NCBI RefSeq assembly: GCF_030538695.1
Contig: NZ_JAUNTN010000013.1
Coordinates: 1 to 64,000, forward strand
Direction: 5' to 3'
Origin: Paracoccus sp. (in: a-proteobacteria)
GTDB taxonomy: Bacteria > Pseudomonadota > Alphaproteobacteria > Rhodobacterales > Rhodobacteraceae
DNA length: 64,000 nt
Below are positions 56,455 to 64,000 of this stretch, one piece after another; the first letter of the stretch is position 1; every line of letters starts with the position of its first letter. The notes under the pieces were generated by a model. It was not told the origin of the DNA. It saw nothing but the letters and a program-made list of their open reading frames with translations, and did no database searches. The position numbers were made by a program, and so were the translations under genes.

Positions 56455-57477
56455 CTATTGCAGGTGCGAGGCAATGGCGGTGATCTGATCATCGTCGGTG
56501 ATATAATCACCGACCGCCTTGCCAGTCAGAGCCTTGACCGCCGCGCTGTCCCAACTCACCCGCAGATCGCGGCGGGTGCTGATGGCGCGGCTGATCGCCT
56601 CGGCACCGCGCATCCGCATCACCAGCAAGGGCGCGGGCATGTCATCCTGAACCCAGCGAATCGCGACTGCGTTGCGGTTGCCGTCGCGGATAATCGCGGT
56701 GGCCTGCGCCATGCCGGCAGGGCGTTCGACCATATCGCGCCGGGTCTGGCTCAGTTGCCCTTTCATCAGCGGGTCGCCGTCCTGTTCCTTGAACTCGCGC
56801 TTTAACTCGGTGATGGACATGCGCTGTTCACGCATGAACTCGAACCGGCTGACCATGTAATCCAGCAGCGCCGCAAGAGTCAGAATGGCGGTCAGCCCGA
56901 CCAGCAGCGGCATCAGAATATTGTCGACGACACGGCCCGCGCAGTCCAGACCGCAGGGCGGCGTGGGCAACAGCGCCCCGATCTGGCCGCGCAGCATGAC
57001 AAACAGCAGCGCCCCCACGGCGCAGACCCGAATCAGGTGCATCAGGAACTTGACCCATGCCGCGCGGCCGAACAGCTTTTTGAATCCCTTGGCCGGGTTC
57101 AGCTTGTTGAAATCAGGAATCAGCGGATGGGTCGAAAACAGCGGCCCGCCCGACACCGCCATACCCATCAGCACCACCAGCACAATGACCATCACAATCA
57201 CCGGCGCGACCAGACCGATGGCCAGATCCAGCGCCAGCCGCGCCTGCGCCGCAAGATAGGGCCAAAACGGCAGATCCTGCGGCGGGGTGACGGTGAACAG
57301 TTGCGTCAGATCGTGCCAGATCGCATGACGCCTTGCGAACAGATACAGCAGCACCGCCAGCGTGCTGACCGAGGCCAGCGCCTCGCGTGAGGTGACGACC
57401 TGACCTTTTTGCCGCGCTTTTTTCAGTTTTTGGCGGCTGGGTGGCAAGGTCTTTTCTTCGGATGAAACGCCGCTCAT
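56455..57477 (-). CDS. sctU: Type III switch protein SctU lacking the NPTH motif
   Basis: This 340-residue export-apparatus protein is homologous to FlhB/YscU. It has an opening basic stretch (SRQKLKKARQKGQVVTSRE), four transmembrane helices up to about residue 210, the linker FMREQRMSITELKREFKEQDGD, and the C-terminal domain. In the family a self-cleaved NPTH occurs just before AVAL; here the aligned residues are DGNR (265-268) in AIIRDGNRNAVAIRW. Substrate switching by self-cleavage is therefore not possible in the usual way. It is ATGA-coupled to sctT and is the last gene of its operon. Confidence 0.93.
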   Translation of the reverse strand: MSGVSSEEKTLPPSRQKLKKARQKGQVVTSREALASVSTLAVLLYLFARRHAIWHDLTQLFTVTPPQDLPFWPYLAAQARLALDLAIGLVAPVIVMVIVLVVLMGMAVSGGPLFSTHPLIPDFNKLNPAKGFKKLFGRAAWVKFLMHLIRVCAVGALLFVMLRGQIGALLPTPPCGLDCAGRVVDNILMPLLVGLTAILTLAALLDYMVSRFEFMREQRMSITELKREFKEQDGDPLMKGQLSQTRRDMVERPAGMAQATAIIRDGNRNAVAIRWVQDDMPAPLLVMRMRGAEAISRAISTRRDLRVSWDSAAVKALTGKAVGDYITDDDQITAIASHLQ

Positions 57478-58328
57478 GGGGTGGCCTTGGGGAAAAAGCC
57501 GCGCAGGGCTTCGGGACCAAGCGCCGGGCTGGACAGCAGCGTGACGGCATAGCCGGCCAGCATGACCGCTCCCAGCAGCATCAGCAGAACGTGGACCCCC
57601 TGTTTCACCGACATGGACAGGAACATCGCATTCAGTTGCGGCATGTATTTGGTTGCGACCACGATGGCGATTTCCGTCAGCAGCAGCGGCACCACCACCG
57701 GCAGCGCCAGCAGCACGCCGCTGCGCAGCAGGTGATCCAGCAGCGCCAGCACCTGACCCGCCAGCCGCGCATCGACCGGAGGCAACGGCTGGAACAGGCC
57801 GATCACCGCGTAACTGCGCAGCAGCGGGCCGAACAGCGCCTGCGTCAGCGCCCCTGAGGCCGCAAGCACCAACAGACAGACCAGCATCAGAAAGGTGCCG
57901 CTGACCGAGGCTTCTCCGCCCGCGCCGGGGTCGATCAGATTGGCCATGCTGGCGCTGCGTTGCTGGTCGATCAGGTCGCCAGCGGTCTGTGCCGCCCAAA
58001 ACGGCAGCCCGGTCAGCAGCCCCATCAGCGCGCCAACCACCAGTTCCCGTGCGATCAGGCCGGGGATGCGATCAGGGCTGGCAAGTCCGGGGTCAGCGGC
58101 CAGCGTTGCCAGAGCGCCCGGCAGCACCGGGCAGCACATGGCGACGATCACCGCTCCGCGCAGATAGCCGGTGTTCAGTTTGAAGCGGCCAAAGATCGGT
58201 TGCAGGGCAATGAACCCCAGAGGCCGGGCGGCCACCAGAACCAGCAGGATCAGCATATGCCCCATCTGATCCGGCGCGGTCAGTCGCTCCAGCAGGGGCA
58301 GCGATTCGGGTAGCGGCGCGGGCCACAT
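57474..58328 (-). CDS. sctT: Type III export apparatus protein SctT
   Basis: This 284-residue inner-membrane protein has about six to eight transmembrane helices and is homologous to FliR/YscT. Family landmarks are RPLGFIALQPIFGRFKLNTGYLR, GLPFWAAQTAGDLIDQQRSAS and TEIAIVVATKYMPQLNAMFLSMSVK. With SctR and SctS it makes the core export channel. It overlaps sctS by one base and sctU by four. Confidence 0.95.
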   Translation of the reverse strand: MWPAPLPESLPLLERLTAPDQMGHMLILLVLVAARPLGFIALQPIFGRFKLNTGYLRGAVIVAMCCPVLPGALATLAADPGLASPDRIPGLIARELVVGALMGLLTGLPFWAAQTAGDLIDQQRSASMANLIDPGAGGEASVSGTFLMLVCLLVLAASGALTQALFGPLLRSYAVIGLFQPLPPVDARLAGQVLALLDHLLRSGVLLALPVVVPLLLTEIAIVVATKYMPQLNAMFLSMSVKQGVHVLLMLLGAVMLAGYAVTLLSSPALGPEALRGFFPKATP

Positions 58329-58588
58329 CAGCGCCCGCTGCCTGCAATGCGCGAAAACACATCATCGGCAAAGCCGACAAGCTGGCTGGTCAGCGCCGCG
58401 CCAAGCACCATGATCGTGATTGCCACCGCCACCAGCTTGACCGCGTGGGGCAGGGTCTGGTCCTGAATCTGGGTCAGCGCCTGAATCAGCCCGATCAGCA
58501 GCCCGACCGCGGTGGCGGCAATGATAACCGGCAGGGAAAGCTGCATCACCAGAACCAGCGCGTGATTGAGCGCCTCATACAGCACCAT
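58328..58588 (-). CDS. sctS: Type III export apparatus protein SctS
   Basis: This 86-residue protein consists of two transmembrane helices (LVLVMQLSLPVIIAATAVGLLIGLIQALTQ being the first region) and is homologous to FliQ. It keeps the conserved QIQDQTLPHAVKL between the helices. Four copies help form the export gate. It overlaps both neighbours by one base. Confidence 0.95.
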   Translation of the reverse strand: MVLYEALNHALVLVMQLSLPVIIAATAVGLLIGLIQALTQIQDQTLPHAVKLVAVAITIMVLGAALTSQLVGFADDVFSRIAGSGR

Positions 58589-59244
58589 CAGGCGGCCCCC
58601 ACATAGGACATGACCAACCCATGTGTCAGCCGCGACCAGCCATCAACGGCCACGAACAGCAACAGCTTGAACGGCAGCGAGATCACCATGGGCGACACCA
58701 TCATCATGCCCATGGCGGTCAGGATATTGGTGATCACAAGGTCGATCACGATAAAGGGCAGATACAGCAGCACGCCGATTTCAAAGGCGCGGGTCAGTTC
58801 GGCGGTCACAAAGGCCGGGGCCAGAATAAACAGGTCGGATTCGCCCGGTGTTACGGTGCCGCCTGCGTGCATTTCTTGCGCGGCTTGCAGGAAAAAGGCG
58901 CGATCCTCGGGGGTGGTGAACCGGGTCAGAAAGGCCCGCACCGGCTCCAGCCCGCGCTGGATCATCTCGGGCCATTGCGCCGGATCGGACAGGGCCGAAA
59001 GCCCGCTTCCCTGATCGGCAACTGCGGCGTAAGATGCCACCATCACCGGCGACATCACATAGCCGGTCAGCACGATGGTGACGCCATACAGCACCAGATT
59101 GGGCGGCGTCTGCTGCACCCCCAGCGCCGAACGCACCAGAAACAGCACAACCGCGATTTTCACAAAGGCAGTCAGGCTGACGACGACAAAGGGGACGATC
59201 ATCAGCCCGGTGGCGGCGATCAGCAGGGGAAAGGGGCTGTCCAT
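58588..59244 (-). CDS. sctR: Type III export apparatus protein SctR
   Basis: This 218-residue protein is homologous to FliP/YscR. It has four transmembrane helices with the signature VKIAVVLFLVRSALGVQQTPPN at the N-terminus, a periplasmic domain, and ELTRAFEIGVLLYLPFIVIDLVITNIL followed by MGMMMVSPMVISLPFKLLLF. Five copies form the pore of the export gate. It starts the contiguous R-S-T-U block after sctQ. Confidence 0.96.
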   Translation of the reverse strand: MDSPFPLLIAATGLMIVPFVVVSLTAFVKIAVVLFLVRSALGVQQTPPNLVLYGVTIVLTGYVMSPVMVASYAAVADQGSGLSALSDPAQWPEMIQRGLEPVRAFLTRFTTPEDRAFFLQAAQEMHAGGTVTPGESDLFILAPAFVTAELTRAFEIGVLLYLPFIVIDLVITNILTAMGMMMVSPMVISLPFKLLLFVAVDGWSRLTHGLVMSYVGAA

Positions 59245-59256
59245 GAGTGCCGCCCG

Positions 59257-59586
59257 TCAGCCTTCGCCAAAGATGCGGCGGATCTCGCAGGCTTTTTGCC
59301 CGGCTACGGTAATGATCTCGCCCTGACCAATGACCTGACCGTTGACCACAATGTCGATCAGCGCGCCTTCGGGCCTGTCCAGCGTGACGATGGTGCCGGG
59401 ACCGGCGGTGCGCAGATCGGCCAGCGGCATCAGCGCCTCACCGATGCGAAAGGACAGCCGCATTTCCAGCGCCTCAAGCGCAGGAGCCTGCGGAGGTGCT
59501 GCTGCCGGGCTTTCTGCTGAAACAGGGGCAGGGGTGGCAGGCTGCTGCTCGGCGTCGTTGGGCAGGGGGGTGTTGTCGGTGGTCAT
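59257..59586 (-). CDS. Internal start giving the short SctQ C-terminal product
   Basis: An in-frame ATG at 59586 (MTTDNTPLPNDAEQQ) has GAGG five bases upstream and would yield a 109-residue protein holding only the second SpoA domain. In Yersinia YscQ, Shigella Spa33 and Salmonella SsaQ such a short product is made by internal initiation and is a needed part of the sorting platform. Here the ribosome site and the domain break coincide; actual translation is inferred. Confidence 0.6.
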   Translation of the reverse strand: MTTDNTPLPNDAEQQPATPAPVSAESPAAAPPQAPALEALEMRLSFRIGEALMPLADLRTAGPGTIVTLDRPEGALIDIVVNGQVIGQGEIITVAGQKACEIRRIFGEG

Positions 59587-60465
59587 GCGGTCCTCGTGCA
59601 GATTGGCGGGCAGGGGCGTGGATTGTTGCGGGCGGCGCGGGGTCAGAGCGGCCAGCATCCGCCAGCGCCGTGCAGTATCCGGGGCGGCGGCGGGTATGTC
59701 GTTGGGTTCCGCCATCACAGGTGCGATCAGCCGGTTTTCCACGACCACCCGCAGCGCACCGGGGGTTGGGTCAGCCTCAAGCAGCAGCGCATCGCCGGGG
59801 CGCAGGCTTTGCAATTCGGCCAGAGACAGGCGCAGGCTGTCCATCTCGATGGCGATGCGCAGCATCATGCCTGCCAGTTCCGGGTGCGGTAATTGCCAGC
59901 GGCGCATCGCCGCCGCCAGCCGTTCCGCTGCCGCAGGTGACAGGCGCAGCGCCAGAATGGCGCGGGCTGCCGGGGGCGGCGTTTCGATGACCAGCGCAAC
60001 GCTGATGGCGTCAGGGATCGGCAGATGCGGACCAAGCCCAAGAAAGCGCAGCGACAGTCCGGTCAGCGCCTCGGCCGCGTCCAGCCAGTCCGCGAGGGCA
60101 TCTTCCAGCAACAGCGCGGCATCTGCGGGTGCTGCGGCATCAAGCGCCTGTCCGCACAGCCGTCGCAGCAGCGATGGGGGCAGGGAAAGCGCGGCGGCCT
60201 CGCCGTCAATTTCCAGTGCCAGCCACAGGCTGTCTGCGGCCTCCGGGCGCGGTGGCCCGATCAGCGCCTGCACCCGCCCGGAAGCACAGGCGATAACCAA
60301 CGGTGCATGACGGCGGCACAGCGCATTGCGCAGGCTGGCCTGTCGGTGGTTCAGCGCGACGGGCCGCGCCGTCGCCTGAGGGGCCGGGGCGAGGCCGGGA
60401 AAAGAGGCCCGCCGCAGGTCAAGACCCAAGGCCGGTTGTGCCATGCTGTTGTCTGAATGGGTCAT
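59257..60465 (-). CDS. sctQ: Type III sorting platform (C-ring) protein SctQ
   Basis: This 402-residue cytoplasmic protein is homologous to FliM-FliN/YscQ. A long, Ala/Leu-rich N-terminal region and a first SpoA-like domain are followed by an Ala/Pro-rich linker and a C-terminal SpoA domain (LRTAGPGTIVTLDRPEGALIDIVVNGQVIGQGEI). The ATG at 60465 has AAGGAGG nine bases upstream and overlaps the end of sctO by 47 bases. An internal ATG with its own ribosome site lies before the second SpoA domain. Confidence 0.9.
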   Translation of the reverse strand: MTHSDNSMAQPALGLDLRRASFPGLAPAPQATARPVALNHRQASLRNALCRRHAPLVIACASGRVQALIGPPRPEAADSLWLALEIDGEAAALSLPPSLLRRLCGQALDAAAPADAALLLEDALADWLDAAEALTGLSLRFLGLGPHLPIPDAISVALVIETPPPAARAILALRLSPAAAERLAAAMRRWQLPHPELAGMMLRIAIEMDSLRLSLAELQSLRPGDALLLEADPTPGALRVVVENRLIAPVMAEPNDIPAAAPDTARRWRMLAALTPRRPQQSTPLPANLHEDRMTTDNTPLPNDAEQQPATPAPVSAESPAAAPPQAPALEALEMRLSFRIGEALMPLADLRTAGPGTIVTLDRPEGALIDIVVNGQVIGQGEIITVAGQKACEIRRIFGEG

Positions 60466-60964
60466 TACGCACCCCCTCCTTGGGATAATGACATTCTGCG
60501 GCCTCGGCCTCGTCGGCCTGTTCGCGCAGCCGTTGCCGGGTTTCGGCCAAGGGCAGTCGCAAGCGGTGGCGCTTGTCCAGCACCTTCTCGGTTGCGGCCA
60601 GCGCAGCACGGGCCTGATCCAGCGCGGCGCGGGCATCGTCGATTCTGCGGGCGGCTTCGGCGACTGCGGCTTCGGCCTGTGCTTCGCGCTCGCGGTCAGC
60701 GGCAAAGGTGGTCAGCACGCTGTCCAGCGCGCCGCGCAATTGCGCAGACCCCAGCATCGGATTGCGCAACGCCACCCGCCGCGCGGCCTGTTCCTGCGCC
60801 AGTGCATCGGCCTGCGCTCGCGCCGCGTCACGGGCGGCAACCGCATCGGCCAGCGCCGTGCGGGCGCGGGCAACGCCGCGCAGGGCAAGGTCGCGGCGCA
60901 GCCCGGCCAGCCGGATCAGCGCATCGGTTTGCGACAGGCGACGGGTGATTTGCGTCAGGCTCAT
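60419..60964 (-). CDS. sctO: Type III ATPase stalk protein SctO
   Basis: This 181-residue protein is almost wholly helical and coiled coil, rich in Ala, Arg and Glu (LAGLRRDLALRGVARARTAL, VAEAARRIDDARAALDQARAALA). Size, position between sctN and sctQ, and the antiparallel coiled-coil pattern match SctO (YscO/FliJ), the stalk that turns in the ATPase ring. Sequence conservation in this family is low, so the call rests mostly on place and architecture. Its start overlaps the sctN end. Confidence 0.75.
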   Translation of the reverse strand: MSLTQITRRLSQTDALIRLAGLRRDLALRGVARARTALADAVAARDAARAQADALAQEQAARRVALRNPMLGSAQLRGALDSVLTTFAADREREAQAEAAVAEAARRIDDARAALDQARAALAATEKVLDKRHRLRLPLAETRQRLREQADEAEAAECHYPKEGVRNDPFRQQHGTTGLGS

Positions 60965-62292
60965 GCCAGCCCCCCAAGCGCCGCCAGCGCGGCGCGGGTT
61001 TCGGCCAGTGTGCTACGGTCATCGGTGGACTGCCGCAGGAACGCCTCGGTTGCGGGACGGCTGGCGATGGCGGCATCGGCCAGCGCATCCGCGCCGGGCT
61101 GATATTCCCCGACTTGCAGCAGGATGGAAATGTCTTCCAGCTTGGCCAGCCGGGCCAGAACCGTCTGGCTGGCGGCGATCTGTTCGCGCGGGGCAACCGC
61201 CGACATGACCCGGCTTTTCGAGCGCAGCACATCAATCGCCGGGTAATGCCCGGCAGCAGCCAGATCACGCGACAGGATGATATGGCCATCGAGCAGGCTG
61301 CGCATTTCATCGGCCACCGGGTCGGCTGCATCGTCGTCGCCTTCGACCAGAACGGTATAGATGGCGGTGACGGCCCCTTCGCGGGTGCGGCCCGGACGTT
61401 CGACCAGCCGGGGAAGCTGCGCAAAGACCGAGGGCGGAAAGCCGCGCCGCACCGGCGGTTCCCCTGCGGAAAGGCCGATTTCACGCAAAGCGCGGGCGAC
61501 GCGGGTGGCGCTGTCGATCAGCAGCAGAACCCGCATCCCCTGCGCCCGAAATGCCTCGGCGGCGGCGGTGGCGGTCAGGGCCGCGCGCAACCGTTCGGTG
61601 GCGGGCCGGTCCGAGGTTGCCACCACAACCGCAGCCCGGTAACGGCCTTCGGGGCCAAGGTCGCGTTCCAGAAACTCGGCCACCTCGCGGCCACGCTCGC
61701 CAATCAGGCCAAGCACAATGGCGTCGGCCTCGGCCCCGCGGATGATCTGTGACAGCAACGTTGATTTGCCGACCCCCGCAGCGCCGAAAATACCGATGCG
61801 CTGACCTTGCCCCATGGTCAGCATCCCGTCGATGGCCCGTAAGCCGGTGACGAAAGGCGCGTCGATCACCGGGCGATCCAGCGGCGCGGGCGGGTCGGCC
61901 TGCAAAGGCGTGTCGCGGGCAATCGGGGCGCCGCCGTCCAGCGGGTTGCCAAAGGCGTCGATCACCCGCCCCAGCAGGGCCATGCCTGACGGGCCGCGCG
62001 GCTCGGCCCCGGTCGGGATCACCTCGGTCCGGCCCGACAGGCCGCGCATGTCCCCCGCCGGGGCCAGAATCGCCTGTTCGCCATCGAAACCGATGATCTC
62101 GGCACTCATTTCAACGCGGCTGACGGGATCACGCAGCAGACATTCCTCACCGATGCGGCCATCGGCCAGATGAGCATGAATGACGCAGCCGGAAATCCGC
62201 GTGACCCGCCCGCGCAGCTCGACCGCTGCAACCCGGCTGGCGCGGGCGCGCAGGCTGGCGGCAAGGCTGTCATCCGGCAACGCGGGCATCAT
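60961..62292 (-). CDS. sctN: Type III secretion ATPase SctN
   Basis: This 443-residue F1-beta-like ATPase unfolds substrates and detaches chaperones. Walker A is GAAGVGKST at residues 170-178. Other landmarks are LGLIGERGREVAEFLE, the Walker B MRVLLLIDSATRVARALRE (Asp in LLLIDS) and GEPPVRRGFPPSVFAQLPRL. The first 90 residues form the beta-barrel. It is ATGA-coupled to sctL upstream and overlaps sctO downstream. Absence of flagellar genes nearby marks it as SctN rather than FliI. Confidence 0.96.
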   Translation of the reverse strand: MMPALPDDSLAASLRARASRVAAVELRGRVTRISGCVIHAHLADGRIGEECLLRDPVSRVEMSAEIIGFDGEQAILAPAGDMRGLSGRTEVIPTGAEPRGPSGMALLGRVIDAFGNPLDGGAPIARDTPLQADPPAPLDRPVIDAPFVTGLRAIDGMLTMGQGQRIGIFGAAGVGKSTLLSQIIRGAEADAIVLGLIGERGREVAEFLERDLGPEGRYRAAVVVATSDRPATERLRAALTATAAAEAFRAQGMRVLLLIDSATRVARALREIGLSAGEPPVRRGFPPSVFAQLPRLVERPGRTREGAVTAIYTVLVEGDDDAADPVADEMRSLLDGHIILSRDLAAAGHYPAIDVLRSKSRVMSAVAPREQIAASQTVLARLAKLEDISILLQVGEYQPGADALADAAIASRPATEAFLRQSTDDRSTLAETRAALAALGGLA

Positions 62293-62891
62293 TCGTCCCC
62301 TTTCGGATTACCGGCAGGTGCGGTGGGCAGCGGTTCCCACGCGCGCAGAGCCTGATCGGTCAGCGCCGCCAGACCAATTTCAGCACTGCCGTGATCGCTG
62401 GTCAGCACCGCGCGACCGGGTTCCAGCGCCGGGTCGCGGTGCAGCCCAATGATTTCCGGTCCATCTCCGTCCAGATCATTCACCGCGCGTTCCACCGCCA
62501 TCACGCTGTCGGGCGCGGCAAAGATGCGCCCGCGCCGGTGGTCGCGCATCTGTCGCAGGGCCGTCAACGCGGCGCGATAGGCGGCTTCATGCGGTTCGAC
62601 CTCGCCAATGATCCGGCGCACGGTCATGGCGACCAGCCGGGCGAGTTCAGGCTCCAGCGCGGTCAGGCGACGCTGCGCGGCGGCCTCGGCCTCGGCCAGA
62701 ACGCGGGCGGCGGTGCGGGCCGATTCACGGAAGGCGCGGTTGCGGGCCTCGGACAGCACGTCGCGTTCCAGCTTTTCCACCTGTTCGCGGCTGGCAAGCC
62801 GGTGCTGTTCGGCATCATGCAAGATCGAATCGGCCTGTCGCAGACGGCCAACCTCGTCACGACGCAGGATGCGGGGGCTGCGGTCGGTCAT
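62289..62891 (-). CDS. sctL: Type III ATPase regulator SctL
   Basis: This 200-residue stator-like protein is homologous to FliH/YscL. A long N-terminal coiled coil (LRQADSILHDAEQHRLASREQVEKLE) is followed by a domain like the delta subunit of F-type ATPases with LVAMTVRRIIGEV and LTSDHGSAEIGL. It links SctN to the SctQ platform. The start at 62891 is set by the ATGA overlap with sctK; the frame continues upstream but is antisense-like and unsupported. Confidence 0.85.
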   Translation of the reverse strand: MTDRSPRILRRDEVGRLRQADSILHDAEQHRLASREQVEKLERDVLSEARNRAFRESARTAARVLAEAEAAAQRRLTALEPELARLVAMTVRRIIGEVEPHEAAYRAALTALRQMRDHRRGRIFAAPDSVMAVERAVNDLDGDGPEIIGLHRDPALEPGRAVLTSDHGSAEIGLAALTDQALRAWEPLPTAPAGNPKGDE

Positions 62892-63547
62892 GGTTTGCCC
62901 CTTTGTCCAAAGGCGTCCATTGCCGCATCCAGCGCCGCCTGCGGGCGGTCTGCGCTGGCGTGCCGTGGCTGCGTCAGCGGCAGAACCTGCGGCTTGCGGC
63001 GGCGCAAGAGCGGCTGACGGCGGCGTGCCGGGGGCTGTGGCTGTGGCTGAGCAGGTGCATCCAGAACGGGCGTATCCGTAAGCGGGACGCTGGCGCCGAA
63101 CTCTTGCGCCAGCGGGGCGGGCAAGGCACCAAGCCATGCCGCCCTGATCTGCGATTGTGCCAGTTCCAGCCGCTCAGGCAGAGGCTCGCCCGCAGGTGGT
63201 GCGGACAGATGCCGATGGTGGAGTGCAAAGCGGCGGGCCTGATCGCTGACCAGCCCGGCTTGGGCTGCCCGCGATTCGGGGGTGATGGCCTGTGCCAGAT
63301 CATGCCCGACCAGCGCCGCGGCAGCCGCTTCCAGAACCTCGCCTGCTTGCTGCGGCGGCAACAGCAGCAAGACCAGAGCCGGGGCCTGCATGTCGAGGTC
63401 ATCCGGCAGAAGCGGCAGACCATGTGCCAAACGCCCGGCGACCCGCCCCAGGGGCGCCACTCCCGCCAGCCGTTGCGCACCGCGTCGGTTGTTCAGCGCC
63501 ACTCGGTCGCGCGCGACCTGCACCAGATCGGCACCGGGGCGGCTCAT
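62888..63547 (-). CDS. sctK: Type III sorting platform accessory protein, SctK-like
   Basis: This 219-residue cytoplasmic protein has a helical Ala/Leu/Pro-rich body and a basic C-terminal tail (ARRRQPLLRRRKPQVLPLT). SctK proteins are poorly conserved; they connect the sorting platform to the inner-membrane ring. The call rests on position between sctJ and sctL and on size. Overlaps of four bases on both sides show tight coupling. Confidence 0.6.
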   Translation of the reverse strand: MSRPGADLVQVARDRVALNNRRGAQRLAGVAPLGRVAGRLAHGLPLLPDDLDMQAPALVLLLLPPQQAGEVLEAAAAALVGHDLAQAITPESRAAQAGLVSDQARRFALHHRHLSAPPAGEPLPERLELAQSQIRAAWLGALPAPLAQEFGASVPLTDTPVLDAPAQPQPQPPARRRQPLLRRRKPQVLPLTQPRHASADRPQAALDAAMDAFGQRGKP

Positions 63548-64000
63548 GGCTGACCCTCGCCCGGACTGTCAAAGCCTGTATCACGACGCTGCGCCAACCG
63601 CGCCCGAAGCATCGGCCAGCCCGCCAGCCCAAATCCCGCCAGTGCCAGCGCCGCCAACCCGCCAAACATTGCCCATAACCGGCTGGCGCTGGCCGGATGA
63701 ACCCAGACGCCAAGCACTTCGCTCAGTGCCGGAGCGTTGCTTTGCGTGGGGGCGGTTTCGGTCGCGGGAACCATCACCACGGTGATATTGTCGTAAAGCA
63801 GCCCTTCGATCGAATTTGCGACCAGCAGCTTGATCTGCGCGCTGTAGTTTTCCACATCGGACCCGGCCGCATAGCGCACGAAAACCGAGGCTGACGAAGG
63901 TTTCACATCCCGCCCCAGCATATCCGATTGCGGCAGCACGACATGGATGCGGGCCGACAGCACCCCGTCGATCTCGGCAATCGTGCGGGATAACTCCTGG
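63544..64000 (-). CDS. sctJ: Type III inner-membrane ring lipoprotein SctJ, 3' part
   Basis: The gene continues beyond the right edge. The visible 152 codons encode the second ring-building domain (ELSRTIAEIDGVLSARIHVVLP, then SASVFVRYAAGSDVENYSAQIKLLVANSIEGL), the ATVVMVPA-like strand, and a C-terminal transmembrane helix (LWAMFGGLAALALAGFGLAGW) with a short cytoplasmic tail. This is the YscJ/PrgK pattern with its membrane anchor. The lipobox lies outside. It is the most upstream visible gene of the sct operon. Confidence 0.93.
   Translation of the reverse strand, partial: QELSRTIAEIDGVLSARIHVVLPQSDMLGRDVKPSSASVFVRYAAGSDVENYSAQIKLLVANSIEGLLYDNITVVMVPATETAPTQSNAPALSEVLGVWVHPASASRLWAMFGGLAALALAGFGLAGWPMLRARLAQRRDTGFDSPGEGQP

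Noticed and set aside
58730..58737. A single GTGATCAC inside sctR
   Set aside because: Coding sequence, unpaired; expected by chance.
50632..64000. The export genes as a flagellar cluster
   Set aside because: Secretin, FHA-domain SctD, SctJ with a C-terminal anchor, and absence of any hook, rod or flagellin gene mark a non-flagellar system.

Overview
The window is a chromosomal segment of an alphaproteobacterium of the order Rhodobacterales, most like Paracoccus and relatives. The evidence is the core gene content: a suc-lpd cluster with mdh close by, sdhCDAB, a split F0 operon with both b and b' subunits, the ethylmalonyl-CoA pathway genes mcl2 and mch, the families DUF6456 and DUF6477, and the arrangement fabF-mltG-[gene transfer agent]-cysE. 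GC is high throughout, apart from the left intergenic region and the toxin-tip/immunity block.

Region by region: 1-872 is the 3' end of a ketosynthase gene, followed by about 0.9 kb with no recognisable gene. 1754-7336 holds an IalB-like secreted protein, a HerA-type DUF853 ATPase, DUF6477, an HTH-DUF6456 regulator broken at a run of nine Gs, a CAP-domain lipoprotein and a lytic transglycosylase lipoprotein. 7435-19836 (minus strand) is the TCA block mdh, a secreted unknown, sucC, a lipoprotein, sucD, sucA, sucB, two small genes and lpdA. 19945-23390 (plus) is a TauE-like exporter, mcl2, a NnrU-like gene, DUF1737 and mch. 23674-27723 is sdhC-sdhD-sdhA, two small lipoproteins and sdhB. 29683-32400 is atpI-atpB-atpE-atpX-atpF. 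33470-37723 is nth, a PfkB sugar kinase, fabF and mltG. 38033-39688 is a collapsed gene transfer agent locus: the small terminase gene, a terminase stub cut inside Walker A, the tail end of the tail/host-specificity gene, and a DUF2793 gene. It is followed by cysE, pyrD, DUF952 and a periplasmic 5'-nucleotidase.

From 43817 to the right edge lies an accessory island. It starts with a large polymorphic toxin that has an NS-type nuclease tip, followed by two tandem SUKH-type immunity genes, the second frameshifted. Next comes a non-flagellar type III secretion system. The minus-strand operon sctJ-K-L-N-O-Q-R-S-T-U enters from the right edge. A second minus-strand operon carries two small needle-like or chaperone-like genes, sctD, an unknown gene, a TPR gene, sctV, a secretin and a small lipoprotein. 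The outer-membrane module looks Tad-pilus-derived: a CpaC/RcpA-type secretin, a CpaD-like lipoprotein and a TadD-like TPR lipoprotein. SctU lacks its NPTH self-cleavage motif. A plus-strand gene between the two operons encodes a protein with a GDPH (Asp-Pro) von Willebrand D-like domain and is the best candidate substrate.

Two regulatory threads join distant genes. Paired GTGATCAC palindromes, 20-21 bp apart, sit upstream of both sucC and sdhC and suggest one regulator for both TCA operons. A roughly 50-bp repeat, with a CTTTCTTCTTCA head and (in two of three copies) a GC-rich hairpin, follows the stop codons of three unrelated genes and probably acts as a dispersed terminator-like element. 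No rRNA, tRNA, CRISPR array or intact insertion sequence was recognised.
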